In this document: positions 49,871 to 62,828 of the stretch, piece by piece
How positions within the stretch are numbered: position 1 is the first letter of the stretch
Layout: each line of letters starts with the position of its first letter
Assembly: GCA_029931535.1 (NCBI GenBank)
Contig: JAQPZY010000871.1
Span: forward strand, 372,001-436,000
Source of the DNA: Margaritifera margaritifera
Taxonomy: Eukaryota > Mollusca > Bivalvia > Unionida > Margaritiferidae
Direction: 5' to 3'
DNA: 64,000 nt
Notes under the pieces: generated by a model
What the model saw: only the letters and a program-made list of their open reading frames with translations
Database searches by the model: none
Told to the model about the DNA's origin: nothing
Translations under genes and position numbers: made by a program

Positions 49871-50269
49871 AACTTGTTCATGACAAGGCTAAACAACATG
49901 CTCCTCTTTTACATTTTACCAGTCCCAGACCAGAAGGCCTGAGCAGTGGATGCTTTCAGTCTGAAGTGGGACTGTCTGTTAGCTTACGACTTCCCACCAT
50001 TAAGAATATTGATTCAGCAAGTGCTCCTCAAAGTCGGGATCTCAACTGCTCAGCTCATTTGATAACCCCTCTGTGGCCTCAGTGATTGTGGTTCAGCGAT
50101 CTTCTTGACCTGTTGGTAGACCAGCCCAGGATATAGCCTTAGAGAAGGCACCTGCTGCTGCAGCACATGGGTTATCTTCTGCACAACAGCCCTCAGATTC
50201 TCCACCATAACACTTGGCTCATCTCAGGCAATCTATCTGCCAGGACAAGTTTTGAGCAAGGTTGCCAAT

Positions 50270-51190
50270 TGCATCATTCAGGCCAAGAGATGATCCACAT
50301 CCAAGATCTATGATGCAAATTGGAGAATCTTTTGCGATTGGTGCAGTAGGAAAATGTGTTAGTACTAGCTGTCCTCCATAAGCTCAGTAGCTGACTTTCT
50401 TCTATTCCTGTTCAAAAAGAGAGGATGCTCAGTTTCTACTATTAAGGGCTGTATGACAGCCATTTCCAATATGGTCAAGTTCTCAGAAGGCCTGGCCATT
50501 GGTTCAGATCCTCATATTTCTGATCTTATCAGGTATTTTGAGCTGCAGAGACCAGTTTCTTGTTCACTTATGCCATGATGAAATCTCTCATGCGTGTTGT
50601 GGTCTTTGTCAAAAACTCTCTATGAACCATTGGGTGAAGCTTCTTTCGAGAACCTTAAAACTGTTTACCTGCTCACCTTAACGTCTCCTAGGTGAAGGAG
50701 CAAGCTTTATGCCCTTTCTATTGATAAAGGTTGTTTACAGTTCAATGGCTATTACAAGTCCATGTCTTTCCTTTCTTAAGCAGGTTTATTAGCAAAAATT
50801 CAGCTCCCTTCGGTAGTTCCCCTCACTGTTGAGATCCCAGTCTAAGTGGTTTCTGTGCCAGGGATGATCGACTCTTATGCCCATTTAGGGCTATATAGTT
50901 CTATTTGGCCACTTCAAAAGGGAGAAGGAAGAGAATTAAGAATATTTTCTTTCCTCTTCAGGGCTCTGCTGATACTGCGATATCCACTCTTTCTAGGTGG
51001 ATTGTCCTCACGATAAAGAGGGCTTATCAGTCCCTTACTAAGGGGGACCTTTCATTCATGAAGATTAAGCCCCATGAAGTCCGAGCTACTGCCACCTCAT
51101 AGGTCTGTCTAAATCATTTGTCATTGGAGGATGTTATGAAAGCCATGTTTTGGCGGTCACACTCTGCCTCCTTCTACCATTGGTCTTTAG
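50270..51190 (+). pseudogene. DIRS 1 tyrosine recombinase
   Basis: Frames with ADFLLFLFKKRGCSVSTIKG, ISDLIRYFELQRPVS, LSCVLWSLSKTLYEP, LYALSIDKGCLQF, WIVLTIKRAYQSLT and IKPHEVRA, then MKAMFWRSHSASFYHW. The H-x-x-R and terminal Tyr of the catalytic set can be seen. The first catalytic Arg region is broken by a stop. Such recombinases join the DIRS circle to genomic DNA without target duplication. Confidence 0.75.
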
Positions 51191-51375
51191 CGCACCAGAG
51201 GAAGTCATATTTTCTTTAGGGCCTATAGTTGAGACACAAAAAGTGAGTCTATCTTTTATAATACCAGTTTTTGAAGACATCAGCCCCTCACTGCACTGGC
51301 AAATTCAACAATGCAATAGCGACAGTTCATGTATTACTGAATTTAAAATGTAGTTTTTTGGGGGGTGGGGGGAGT

Positions 51376-51672
51376 GGTAAAACTAATTTTAATGATGTAA
51401 TACACACCTGTCACTATTGTCACACTCTTTCATCCCACCTCACTCTGTAGTCCCACAAGTAGTCTGTGTCCATAAGAAAAAGAACAGCTATTGTGTTTGT
51501 GTCTGTGATTTGGGAAACAGACTGTGTCTGTGTTCTTTCTAGTTCTGGACTTCTAGAACTTTTCATCTAATGGGAAGATGGAATTTTCTTATATGGATTA
51601 TGGTTATTTCCATCCCAGAAAGGTAAGCAACACAATAGCAACAGGTAAGTGTTACATCATTAAAATTAGTTT
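51376..51672. repeat. internal complementary region and right inverted terminal repeat of DIRS 1
   Basis: AACTAATTTTAATGATGTAA at 51,376 is the reverse complement of TTACATCATTAAAATTAGTT at the extreme right end (about 51,653-51,672). The right repeat proper is 51,455-51,650. Confidence 0.75.
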
Positions 51673-52409
51673 CATGCCCCCCCCCCCACTACGTGTTCCC
51701 CGTTCATTGCTACACTATGCTTTGCTACATGCACAAAGTTAAAAGCTTTTGATGCAATTAAGTGAAGGATGTTCACAAGGTGGAGGGACCTACAAATACA
51801 GCTCGAGTAGGGGGCTGAATATAAATTATTTATCTGTGTTTTTTTATGAACTTCAGCATTTTGTTGGCACACACAAGGTTACTTTCAGGCAAATTAGATA
51901 ACACTATGTTTTTACAAGCCAACAGGCAACTCTTTTAGAATATGGAAGGGGCCCAATCTAGATTAGACATCCCCAGGCAATGGCTATCCAATATCTTTAG
52001 CTCTGAGACTAGTTATCAGTCAGGATTTCTGATCTTCCTGGAACTTCCCGATGTGGCCAATTGCACACAACATGTCAGTACTTGTGTTGGTAATCAGGGG
52101 TTGACATAGTAGTGCATAACAAGTCGGCAGTATTTTTATCAAAAAGGTACAATATACACCTTTCATGTTTTGTTATGATGATTTGAGTACATTTTCTGGA
52201 ATAAAATTAATAAGAATGGTTGTGATAAATAATTTTGTGTACAAGCTAGCAAGAAAGATAAATCATGCAAAAGATGACAAAAAATGGATACAACAGCAGA
52301 TCTCATATATCAACAATATTGCTTGTGACCAAGTTGGTTGTTGTGACATGAGTTGACTGTATATCCATTTATCAATTGAAATATTGCATACAGCTCATGT
52401 ACCACTAAC

Positions 52410-53215
52410 TGCCAGGATCACAGACCTAGGTTCCAACTGCTGGCATCATAGATCTAGACCCCAACTGCTGGCATCGTAGTACAGGATCTCTGATTACATA
52501 AAATTGTAGCCCCAATTGCTGGCATCATAGACCTAGATTTGCTATTATATGGACATGTGGCCCCAACTGCCAGAATCATAGGCCTAGATTTGCTGTTACA
52601 TGAATATGTGTCCCCAACTGCCAGAATCATAAACCTAGATTTTGTATAACATGAACGTGTTGCCACAACTGCCAGCATCATAAACCTAGATTTTGTATAA
52701 CACAACTGCCAGCATCATAAACCTAGATTTTGTATAACACGAACATGTGTCCCCAACTGCCAGCATCATAAACCTAAATTTTGTATAACATGAATGTGTT
52801 GCCACAACTGCCAGCATCATAGACCTAGATTTGTTATTACATGAACATGTGGCCCCAACAGCCAGCATCATAGACCTAGATCTGGTATTACATGAACATG
52901 TGTCCCCAACTGCCAGCATCATAAACCTAGATTTTGTATAACATGAACGTGTTGCCACAACTGCCAGCATGATAGACCTAGATTTGTTATTACATGAACA
53001 TGTGGCCCCAACAGCCAGCATCATAGACCTAGATCTGGTATTACATGAACATGTGGCCCCAGTTGCCAGCATCATAGACCTAGATTTACTATTACATGAA
53101 CGTGTTGCCACAACTGCCAGCATCATAGACCTAAATTTTCAATTACATGAACGTGTTGTCACAACTGCCAGCATCATAGATCAAGATCTGCCATTACATG
53201 CTCATGTGACCCCAT
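52410..53215. repeat. 51-bp minisatellite, about 16 units
   Basis: Unit CCCCAACTGCCAGCATCATA GACCTAGATTTGTTATTACA TGAACATGTGG. Since 51 is divisible by three, both strands show open frames with 17-residue periodicity. These are not called genes. Confidence 0.93.
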
Positions 53216-53397
53216 TTGCTATTATATATCCAGGTTACATTTCAGGGTCTGCACAGTTTGTGTGGTATCAAAGAGATGGAACAGTGTAGACCCTGGTCTG
53301 CCAGCAGTTATGTGATGACAGATTAGGGACACACTGTTGTGCTGAGGTGCTGTTAAATGCTACTGTATGTACATACAGACATACAGTACTGTAGAGA

Positions 53398-53475
53398 CAT
53401 ACATACATACATGCATACATACATACATACATACATACATACATACATACATACATACATACATACATACATACT
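53398..53475. repeat. (CATA)n tract
   Basis: About 18 CATA tetramers. Confidence 0.97.
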
Positions 53476-54099
53476 ATAACAGTACTCTCTATACACTTAC
53501 TGGGCATGAAAAGGCAGATTTATAGATACATATACAACTTATATTGACCTCAAGGTCCATTCCTAACTGCTCAGGGATGTAATTAGCCCCTGGGTCATGA
53601 CTTGGATACTATAGAGATCCCCATTGTAAGTAAATTTCCCTTTTCATCACTAGCAAGTGCATGTATATAGTATAGTTATATGGTGGGGATCTCAATAGTT
53701 TTCATGTTATGATGTTTACACTTAATCTGCATCAAAAAACAAATTTGTAAATGTAGCTTATACTGACCCCAGGGTCCATCCATACCCCCAGAGACTTAAT
53801 TTGGAAACTATTGAGATCTGCACCCTCTAACCATGTATAAACTTACTGGGCAAGGAGAGATGAATTCTGATCTGTAATTAATATTGCCCATGTGTCTATT
53901 CTTACCCCTACAGGACACAAATTTGGGGAAGGGGGACAAGCAGGGAAGCATTGGGGATAGATGTTTTGCAAACACTAATGTGTATTTTCTTTTGACAAGC
54001 TTGTCAATGATATTGTTCTGTTCAATGATCAATATCCACTGTTTATTAACAAACATGTAATTCTTCATATGACACGATATCACAAGACTGCAAACAAAG

Positions 54100-55280
54100 A
54101 AAAAAATGCTTCCTGCATGATCCTGACCAATCCTCAATGAAAATAGTGCCGCATTGACATTTAATATGGCTACCACAGTAGCCAGCTTAAATATCTTGTT
54201 ATCACTACTCATCCTGAACAGATGGTTATATTGACTTGGAGTTGTCACTAAAAGACTTCATATGATGTCAAGTTGGCCTTAAATGAATGTGATGCACATC
54301 TGATCTTCAGTATGGCCACCATTGTGGCCCCTTTGAAGATCTTGTTTTCGCTGCTCCTCCTGGATGGATGGTCATAACGACATGGGGTTTTCACCAGAAG
54401 ACTTCTTATACTATCAACATGTAGTTGGTTCTAATTATGAAAATGATGCCAGTCTGACATCCAATATTGCCATCATATGGCAGCCATTTGAAAAATCTTG
54501 TTATTGCTACTCTTCCCGAATGGATGGTCATATTGACATGTGGTTTTCACCAAAAGACTTTTTATGATATCTAGTTGGTCCTAAATGAAAATAGTGCTGA
54601 TCTTATATCCAATATGGCCACCATGATGCTACTTTTCTAGAATGGATGGTTGTATCGACATGGGTTTTTCACCAAAAGACTTAAAATGTCTACTTGGTCC
54701 AAAATAAAACTGGTACTGGTGAGTGGTGGCCATCTTGAAAATCTTGTTAACACTACCACTCTTGAAGTCCTAAATGAAAATGATGCTGATCTGACATGTA
54801 ATATGTCCGCCATGGTGGCCATCTTGAAAATCTTGTTATCAATACTTCTCCATAATGAATAGTGATATAACCATGGGATGTTCAATAAAAAGACTTTGTA
54901 TTATGTCTAGTTGATCCTAAATAAAGCTGGTACTGATCAGTGGTGGCCATCTTGAAAATCTTGTTAGCACTACTACTCTTCAAGGGATGGTTGTATTGAC
55001 ATGGAGTTTTCACTCTATTTAGTTTCTCCTAAATGAAAATGATGACCTTCCAAAATTTGAAAAATCTCTTAACACTGATAGCTACTTCTCCAAAACTGAA
55101 GGTCAAAATACCAACATAAAAAAAACAAACCTGTCTTGCAATATATAGCTATTTACATATTAACTAATGCTGATGTCACTATTCCTCATGCATGAATGAT
55201 GGCATTGACATGGGGTTTTCACTAAAGCACTTCTTGCAATATTTAATTGGTTTTGTATGAAAATGGTGCAGATCTGACCA
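54100..55280. repeat. degenerate array, unit about 160-170 bp, 6-7 units
   Basis: GATGCTGATCTGACATNCAA TATGGCCACC, GGCCATCTTGAAAATCTTGT TA, GGATGGTCATATTGACATGG and TTTTCACCAAAAGACTTNNT recur in that order from 54,120 onward with many deletions. No coding content. Confidence 0.8.
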
Positions 55281-55299
55281 CCAACATATACACACATTT

Positions 55300-56370
55300 G
55301 TGAAGGAGTTTTGAAAACCAGACCTACATGTACATGTAATTGACCTTGGAGTCAAGTCAGAAGTTATAGCTTGTATTTTTGTACTTCGTTGAGGTTATGA
55401 AGACAATGCTTGTTTGACAGTTCATGCTTAAGTGAATTTTGACTAGACTTTATATTCTGTTGCATTCTGTTGAACTAGTTGATAGTCAGAACTATGACAT
55501 TGATTTTAAGGTCAATTAATGTCTTGACTGGGGTTTTTGGCTGTACTAACTTGCGAGGATGATAACGCAAACTGATATGAATGGAATTTTATCAAACCCA
55601 GTTTGTGAATATATCTGATGAATACCTTGAATGATGCCACTTAAATAATGGTTTTTTTTTGTGTTTTTAAAGTTTGTTTATATATATTGACATTATCTGT
55701 GACAAATTGAATGATTTTCTATCCATGATACCAGGTTCAAGGTCAATGTACTTACAGGTATCTTGTGAACATATAAAATTTGACATGTAAAACAATATTT
55801 TTGTTACCAAATTCAGTAAGTAGGAGTTTCTCAAGAATATCAGAGATGGTTTTGAATACTCATCAGTTAAAAAGAAGAAACTGTCATATCTTGGATTCCT
55901 GGAAATTCTTTCTGGTCAGTAGAGTGTTAATCCCGTCAAGGAACTCTTTTTACTGACTACTCCAGTGCTGACCCCTTCTTACATAATATCAAAGACAATA
56001 TCAAGTTCAAACCTTTCGCAAATGTAATACATTTTAATTTAATTTAGATTAAAAACAATATAGAAAATACAGAATCAGAAAGTGCATGATATTTATACTG
56101 AATCTCAGCCTACCCCCTGGTAGTCAATTACAGGGACTCTTCTGGATAATTGGGAATTTACCCTGGATTCATAATTTTGGGAAAAACAGCTCTGACCATT
56201 GGAAACAATTTTTTTTCAGGAATAAATTACTGAAGTTGAAGATTTTACATGATTTTCAAATATTTTGTATTTGTACCAAGGCCTATTGTCAGCCCGGGAC
56301 TTTGACTCTTAAAACTTTCAGAGTACATTTTTAAAAATATTATTATGCCTAGGGAAAGAGGACATTAGGC
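55300..56370. other. unassigned intron-like sequence
   Basis: No gene, array or element ends recognised. Confidence 0.45.
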
Positions 56371-56378
56371 AATTTATA

Positions 56379-56379
<1 letters not shown>

Positions 56380-56456
<77 letters not shown>
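56380..56456. repeat. (TA)n tract
   Basis: About 38 TA dinucleotides. Confidence 0.98.
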
Positions 56457-56460
<4 letters not shown>

Positions 56461-56705
56461 TGTACATGTAATCTACCAGTATTGTATTCAGGCAGCACCT
56501 TGTAGTACCGGTACATGTAGTTTATGTACATGTAATCTACCAGTATTGTATTCAAACAGCACCTTGAGCTGCATGTAGTTTATATACATGTAATCTACCA
56601 GTATTGTATTCAAACAGCACCTTGAAGTACATGTAGTTTACATGTATGTACATGTATTCAAACAGCAACTAGATGTACATGTAGTTTACAAGTATATACA
56701 TGTAT
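56456..56705. repeat. repeat of about 60 bp, block 1 (4 units)
   Basis: GTAGTTTATGTACATGTAAT CTACCAGTATTGTATTCAAA CAGCACCTTGA repeats. Related blocks are at 57,415-57,735 and 63,115-63,205. Confidence 0.88.
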
Positions 56706-57414
56706 AGGGCTGGTTACAAATTCACCTTGTTGCTATAAATAGAATTAGATGTCATTTACCCACAGACATCGCGTGCACCGCCATATTGCTTTCGGACAAA
56801 CAGCAACATTTGAGTGTTAAAAATGTGATGCTTATGTTGAACTACGTCTTATACTCTGTGAACTATGTTGCTCTGCTCATATCAATGTGTACAAAAATAA
56901 CATTCAAAGATAAAATATAAACCAGATTTAGTAGATAAAACAAATAAAGACTTGTTTTATGGTCTTCAGGTCCGCTAATTTGGGGAGATTAGTGTTTTAT
57001 CAGCTAACAAGATAAAAAAAATTTATTGTATGTTCTAATAAAAAAACAGCCCCCATTCAGTAGTAACCTCCGTTGAATGTCGTAATTTACATCTTGTATT
57101 TCCATTCCTGGTTTCAGTAAAATTATAATGTCCATTTTGCAAATAGTTATGGTCCTTTATTTCTCATTTGTGTGTAAATTCATATATTTCACAATTCTCC
57201 TGTTTGTATATCTTGTCTTACATTCATTTAATGGTTGTTCATTTGTTCATTCGTTTTATTCTTGCGTCAGCTCTTTTACTTACCAACTTACATGCACCTA
57301 CCTCTGTATGTTCATTCGTTTCATTGTGCATTCCTTTTAATTATAAGACTGACTAGTGAAATCAAAAACTAAATGAATCAGATTATTAATGGCAGTCTCG
57401 ATAATAATTATTTA

Positions 57415-57735
57415 GAAGTACCGGTACATGTAGTTTATGTACATGTAATCTGCCAGTATTATATTCAAACAGCACCATGAATAACATGTGGTTTACGTAC
57501 ATGTAATCTGCCAGTATTATATTCAAACAGCGCCATGAATAACATGTAGTTTACGTACATGTAATCTGCCAGTATTATATTCAAACTGCACCATGAAGTT
57601 CAATGTCATGTACTTTATGTACATGTAATCTGCCAGTATTATATTCAAACATCACCATGAAGTACATGTACATGTGATCTTCCAGTACTATATTGAAACA
57701 GAACCATGAAGTACATATAGTTTATGTACAATTTC
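57415..57735. repeat. repeat of about 60 bp, block 2 (5 units)
   Basis: GTAGTTTATGTACATGTAAT CTGCCAGTATTATATTCAAA CAGCACCATGAA repeats. Confidence 0.88.
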
Positions 57736-57918
57736 CTTGATTCACATGAATATGCATAAACCTGTTTAACCAATCACTACAAGCATGAGTAAAATCTTGC
57801 CATTGTGACCTGACATGACCTTTCATGCTGTTTGAATGAACCAATCAAAGTTTCTCTTCCAAACATGATTGATAAAATGGGCACTTTCATTTGTTACATT
57901 GTTTTGTTTATGACATAT

Positions 57919-58061
57919 TTCTTCTTCAAATTTGTTACCCAATCATAATACCTTAGGAGAACTACTACTACCACGCAAATCCAGCCCTCCCAGGCTAAAA
58001 CTTTTTAGTCTAGAAGCTAAAAGCTGTCTGCCCACATAGGTGGTAGTTAGATAGAGTGATC
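57919..58061. repeat. left inverted terminal repeat of DIRS 2
   Basis: Reverse complement of 62,829-62,995. Confidence 0.88.
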
Positions 58062-58795
58062 TGGATTGACACCAAATCCAGTGAATACTCCAGTTACTAC
58101 TTCTGCTCATGCCGAGTAGCACACTCTCTACAGACAGAGAGGCCTTGCAATCCATACAAGTATTCTGGAAGTTTTTCAACCTTAAAGCAAGTTGGACGAG
58201 TTTTCTCTTTGAAGGGAAGTACAGTGTATACTCCATCTATAATTTTCCAACTTTTCTTGCTCCTTTCTTTTGACAACAAAGTCTTTTTAGAATTAATAAC
58301 TTTGCCATCATCACACACTTAGGCGCCCTTGTACATACATGCACGGATCGCTAGTGCGTTCCCTCACATTGCTGTAGCTGTATTTTATGTGCAGGTATTG
58401 TGTGTACCGGTACTATAGAAAACTCTAATAAAATTGCTGTATAATTTACACTGTGGTCAGATACATACAGGTAAGCTTTATATACATAATTCATAGCGTC
58501 CACTTCATAGTTATTATAAGTGATGCTTCAGTGATTTTACCTGTATAGGCAGTCAATTGGTCTTTCCAACTGGTAACTTTTTATTAGAATTGATACTCTA
58601 GCATCCACTTTGTAAGTATTAGTAGCAACGCTTTAATACTTTACCCGCATTGGCTGCCTCATGCACCCTTCTCACAGGTAAATTGTCACATAGTGTAGCT
58701 CTGTACATTCACTCACTGATTTCATAAACCAGGACGCATGCTGGGCTACACCTGTATACACTGTCTGCTCTATTTTTGTCATACAGATTTAGACC

Positions 58796-58972
58796 ATGGG
58801 AAAGACCAGATATAAGTTATGGAAACATTGGAAACACAGGAATGACAACCATTCTACATGTGTAGCTTGCTTCGGTTGCCAATCTACAAATACATGTCAG
58901 ATATGCGCCTCGTGGACAGAAAGTCAATGGGCTGCAGTATTGGGGGCACAAAACGGGAAGGTACAGAAGTGA
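58796..58972 (+). CDS. DIRS 2 cysteine-rich gag-like fragment, 58 aa
   Basis: ATG 58,796 to TGA 58,970. Basic N-terminus (MGKTRYKLWKHWKHR), then STCVACFGC and CQICASW, spacing C-x2-C-x2-C-x5-C-x2-C, ending in a Trp/Ala segment. I know similar short cysteine clusters from DIRS and Ngaro gag proteins. It is cut off by a stop; further relics follow out of frame. Confidence 0.45.
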   Translation: MGKTRYKLWKHWKHRNDNHSTCVACFGCQSTNTCQICASWTESQWAAVLGAQNGKVQK

Positions 58973-59869
58973 CCTTTGAGGGACAAAGATGCAATCAGTA
59001 TACAGTCATGCTGATGTCACTTCGGCGAATGATTTACTTTTCGACAGATATCGCAATCTACAAGGTTCATCAACCAAGAAGCAATCCAGGCTATCATGGT
59101 CAGTGACAGCTACAGCTTCTCCCTCACCACCTCATCATGATAAACCTTTCTTGGGCGAATCAGTAGGCTGATTACTGCAAGGGTTCAACGACCAGTCACC
59201 TTTATCACCTGCAATCAAGCAAGATCGAGATGAAAGCAAACCACCATAGTTACCATCTCACACTTAGAAATTTACTGATTGGTTATGTGGAAATTTTCCG
59301 TACCATGTCCCAGCTTAATGAACTAGACAACATCATGCCAACTAAGATGGGCATGTTCTGTCATGACCTAACTCTGCCGTATGGCTCTGATCGCAACGGG
59401 TCACCACCACATCGATTGACATTGTAAGCCAAAAGACGAAAGGGTTTGTTGAACCCATATCATACAGGCACTCTCACGGATTAGCATAACCCACATAGTG
59501 CCATAAGTCACACAATGTACCCAATGCCCAGCTTAGTGCCTCAGTACACATGGGATGTCAATTCACTTCATTCTCAAGCCTTCAAAGGGAGCATTTACTT
59601 AGTGATTGTTTAGAAGTAACCGTATCCCAATGATGTTCAGCGAGCATGGTGAGCTGCTACCTTCGACATTCTTCTCCAGCTACATCACATATAGCACAGG
59701 AGATGTTGTCATTGCCACATTTTTACAGAGACAATGAAACCTGGTCTCAAGGTCCATCGTCTCAGTTAGATCTCACTATGACGAGAGAATACTCTGCCTT
59801 CCAGGGTACAATCAAGGAAGTCTTCTGCTTGCTGCCACCGGAGCTTAAGGTCCAGCATCTGTTGATTTA

Positions 59870-61100
59870 TTGATTAAAAAGGACGAACTGGTGTTTAAAT
59901 TGCTTCCACAATCTGGTAGAGTTACTGACCTTTACATCGACAATTACAGAACCCCCCAAAAAATGATACCATTTTCATGCCACCCTTGTCAGCTATGCAA
60001 TTGGGGAGAAGGCCCCTATTCTTCAAAGCAACCACTCTGCAGCAAGAAATCAACGACTTTCTCCAGACAAAAGTGGTACAAATCGCTCGCAGTGTAACTT
60101 CACTTGGTTTTTATTTGAGAAAGATGGGAACACCAAGAAGGGTTTTGAATGCATATAAGGAGTGAGACTGCTCAGTCATTGTGGACTTACAAGATACATA
60201 TCTAAACATGCCAGTTCAATGCACTCCCATTCAGCCCCAACATCAGTCCCTGGGTATTCACGCGTTTGATGGACAGAATCATGGCCCAGGTCAGGACCAC
60301 CTCTATAGCATCAACATCAAACTACCTGGACGCTACTCTGCAAAAAACATCAGGTGAGTTATATTTGGGAGCAAAACATGATATCCCTTGTTACTCTCCT
60401 TCTCAACCTTGGATTTCTTGTCAACAAGGAAAGGCCAACCTCATACCAACTCAACATTTTGCCCATCTATGTATGCCGTTCAGAACACAGGTAAACAGAG
60501 AATGTCTTCCTCAAGAACGAGCACTGAAAATCAATACAATGGTGGCTTCATTGCTTACACAGGACAATCTCTCAGCCCGAGAATTCCTTCGCCTCCTGGG
60601 TTTGTTCAATGCAGAAGTAGACCTCATTGTCCTAGGTCCCCTTTTATGAGACCATTACAAATGATCCTGTTGTCCCTGGTAAGCGGAGGCCAAGACCAAC
60701 CTATAACAACCTCAATCACAGTCAGTATGGATGCAAGCATAGAGAGCTGGGGTACACACCACCTTCCACCATTCCAGGAGGCCAGTGAAGAGTGACCAAC
60801 TCAGGATCATCATTTGCATATCAGCATCATCAAGATGAAAGCCATCCTGAAAGCATTTCATTGGTGGCAGGAGCTAAATGGAAAGGGCATTCTCATTCTG
60901 TCCGACATCTCCACTGTGGTGAATTATCTCAGAAGACAAGGGGAACAAAGTCCCCAGATCTTTGCGCTCTTATTTGGGATTTTCTAAGGTGGTGTCTTCA
61001 AAAACAAATCCCCATAAAAGTTGTCATATTCCAGGCTGACTAAATGTATTAGCAGACTCACAGTCCCAAAAGAATCAACTAAAAAAACAGAATGGTCTCT
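59870..61100 (+). pseudogene. DIRS 2 reverse transcriptase and RNase H
   Basis: Relics in shifting frames: GFYLRKMGTPRRVL (fingers), VIVDLQDTYLNMPVQ (catalytic region A, with DLQDAYF-type motif), KANLIPTQHFAHLCMPF, LSAREFLRLLGLFNAEVDLI and MRPLQMILLSL. The RNase H part reads VSMDASIESWGTH, then ILILSDISTVVNYLRRQGEQ, QADLNVLADS-like and TEWSLHPSVF. Confidence 0.75.
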
Positions 61101-61129
61101 TCATCCCTCTGTTTTCACTTTGCATATGT

Positions 61130-62350
61130 GCCCGCTGAGATCTACCAATGGTGGATCTATTTGCTAAAAGGTGGGATGCAAAACTCCCAACCTTTGTCTC
61201 ACTAGTCCCGGATCCAAAGGTCTGGGCAGTTGATGCTCTTTCCATACATAAGAATGGTTTGGATGCATATGCAACCCTCCAACATCTCTGATTCCCAAAG
61301 TGATACAGAAAGCAATAGAATTGGAGTGTTGCCGCATCCTGATTACTCCACTCAAGTGGGAAAAATTGTGGATCAAAGACCTCATAAATCTAGCAGCAGA
61401 AATACCCAGGAAAATGGAGAGATTTCCTCTACTGCTCAAGCAACCATGATGACAGGCATTTCATCCCAATCCAGAGCTGAACCTGCACATCTAGATCATA
61501 TAAAAACAAGCCCTGAAGAACAAAAAGTTCTCTCAACAAGTGGTGGAGAAAATCGCTTGAGTGAGAAGGCCCTCCACTTTGAAAGTGTACAAAGGAAAAA
61601 GGAGAATTTTTAAACAACAGTGTGAGCAAGAACACATTGCACCGCTGAGTGCATCAATACCTCAGATAGCTTACTTCCTACTGTAGCTCGTTGACGAGAA
61701 ACAGTTTGTGCCAATCATGATAAAAGGCTACCATTCCATGATCTCCAACATGCTACATCATCATGGAAGAGAGGATATCAGACAAAACAAAGACCTATCT
61801 GATCTTCTGGCAAATTTTGATTTTACACACCCAAAGGCATTGGCTCTCTGCCCAAAGTGGAATCTGTCATGGGTACTAACCTGGCTGAATAAGACACCAT
61901 TTGAACCACCACCTCTCGTATAAGACCTGCTTCCAACTCGCACTAGCAATGGCAGGCAGAATCAGTGAAATACATGCCTTATCAGTTGACCCAAACTTCT
62001 TGCAGTTCTGACAGGATGGGTCAGTGTCACTCATGATGGCCCCTGCTTTCATTGCCAAGAACAGGCTTCCTCTAATGAGAAATCAGACTTTTATGGTAAA
62101 ACCTACTCTGGACACTTCATTACAAGGTCATCTACAGGACCCAGTAAGAACTCTGAAGTGAAAAGGACTGAGCCTCTTCTTACCTCTCAAAGAATGACAT
62201 ATCAGTGCAGACACTTTCATCCTGGATACAGTAGGTTATCTGCATTGCATTCAAGTTTAACTTTTCCGTAGATGATATTATACAAGCCATTGATGGAGGT
62301 CTGAGTCCACTTTCTCTAGCTTTTACGTAAGAGATCTTTCATCCTAAAAG
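61130..62350 (+). pseudogene. DIRS 2 linker and tyrosine recombinase
   Basis: VDLFAKRWDAKLPTFVSLVP-like and PDPKVWAVDAL with PPTSLIPKV (linker typical of DIRS pol) are followed by IKGYHSMISNMLHHHGREDI, DLSDLLANFDF and WNLSWVLTWLNKTPFEPPPL, then an altered recombinase core. No complete catalytic set remains. Confidence 0.65.
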
Positions 62351-62616
62351 ACTCTGCTAGACCCGGTGGGGCCTATAGCCATGGTGCAACAGGTTACATG
62401 TACCTTCACGGTTCATTCGGCAGCTTCATAATGATGCGGCTTCACGACTTCTGCTGGATATGTGGAAGGGAAATGTTTCCCTTTCAGAAGCTGCTCCCCG
62501 GTATATGGAGTCTGTTCTCCAGTCGGGTTATTATCCAGAAGCTGCCTCACATACCTTAGGGGACCAAAGATGGCTTCTCTGGGGTAAGTGGATGTAACTC
62601 CACCCTTTTATTTATT

Positions 62617-62700
62617 CTCCTAAGGTATTATGATCGGGTAACATATTTGAAGAAGAAGCCATTTTGTTTCTAAGTAAAATATGTTTCTTTGATAATACTT
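62617..62700. repeat. internal complementary region of DIRS 2
   Basis: Two abutting segments are reverse complements of the extreme left and extreme right ends of the element. Confidence 0.85.
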
Positions 62701-62828
62701 ACCCAATAATAATACACATACACCCTCCCAGCCTCCCCTGAGTTACATTCATAAAGAGAGCATGCACTCCACTCCAATAGTAACTGAAGTATTTACGGGA
62801 TTTGGAGCCAATCCTGGTATCAAGGGGA

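Larger units (their letters stand above)
46035..51672 (+). mobile_element. DIRS-like retrotransposon 1, degenerate
   Basis: Coding relics follow the DIRS order: gag-like region, reverse transcriptase, RNase H, tyrosine recombinase. The ends are inverted: 46,035-46,235 against 51,455-51,672, sharing GAAAATTCCATC, AAGTTCTAGAAGTCCAGAA, TAGAAAGAACACAG and AGCTGTNCT. An internal complementary segment at 51,376-51,430 (AACTAATTTTAATGATGTAA) is the reverse complement of the extreme right end, as expected for DIRS circular replication. All ORFs carry stops. Confidence 0.8.

Noticed and set aside
52454..53289. Open frames on both strands with 17-residue periodicity.
   Set aside because: By-product of the 51-bp minisatellite; no start context, splice signals or family.
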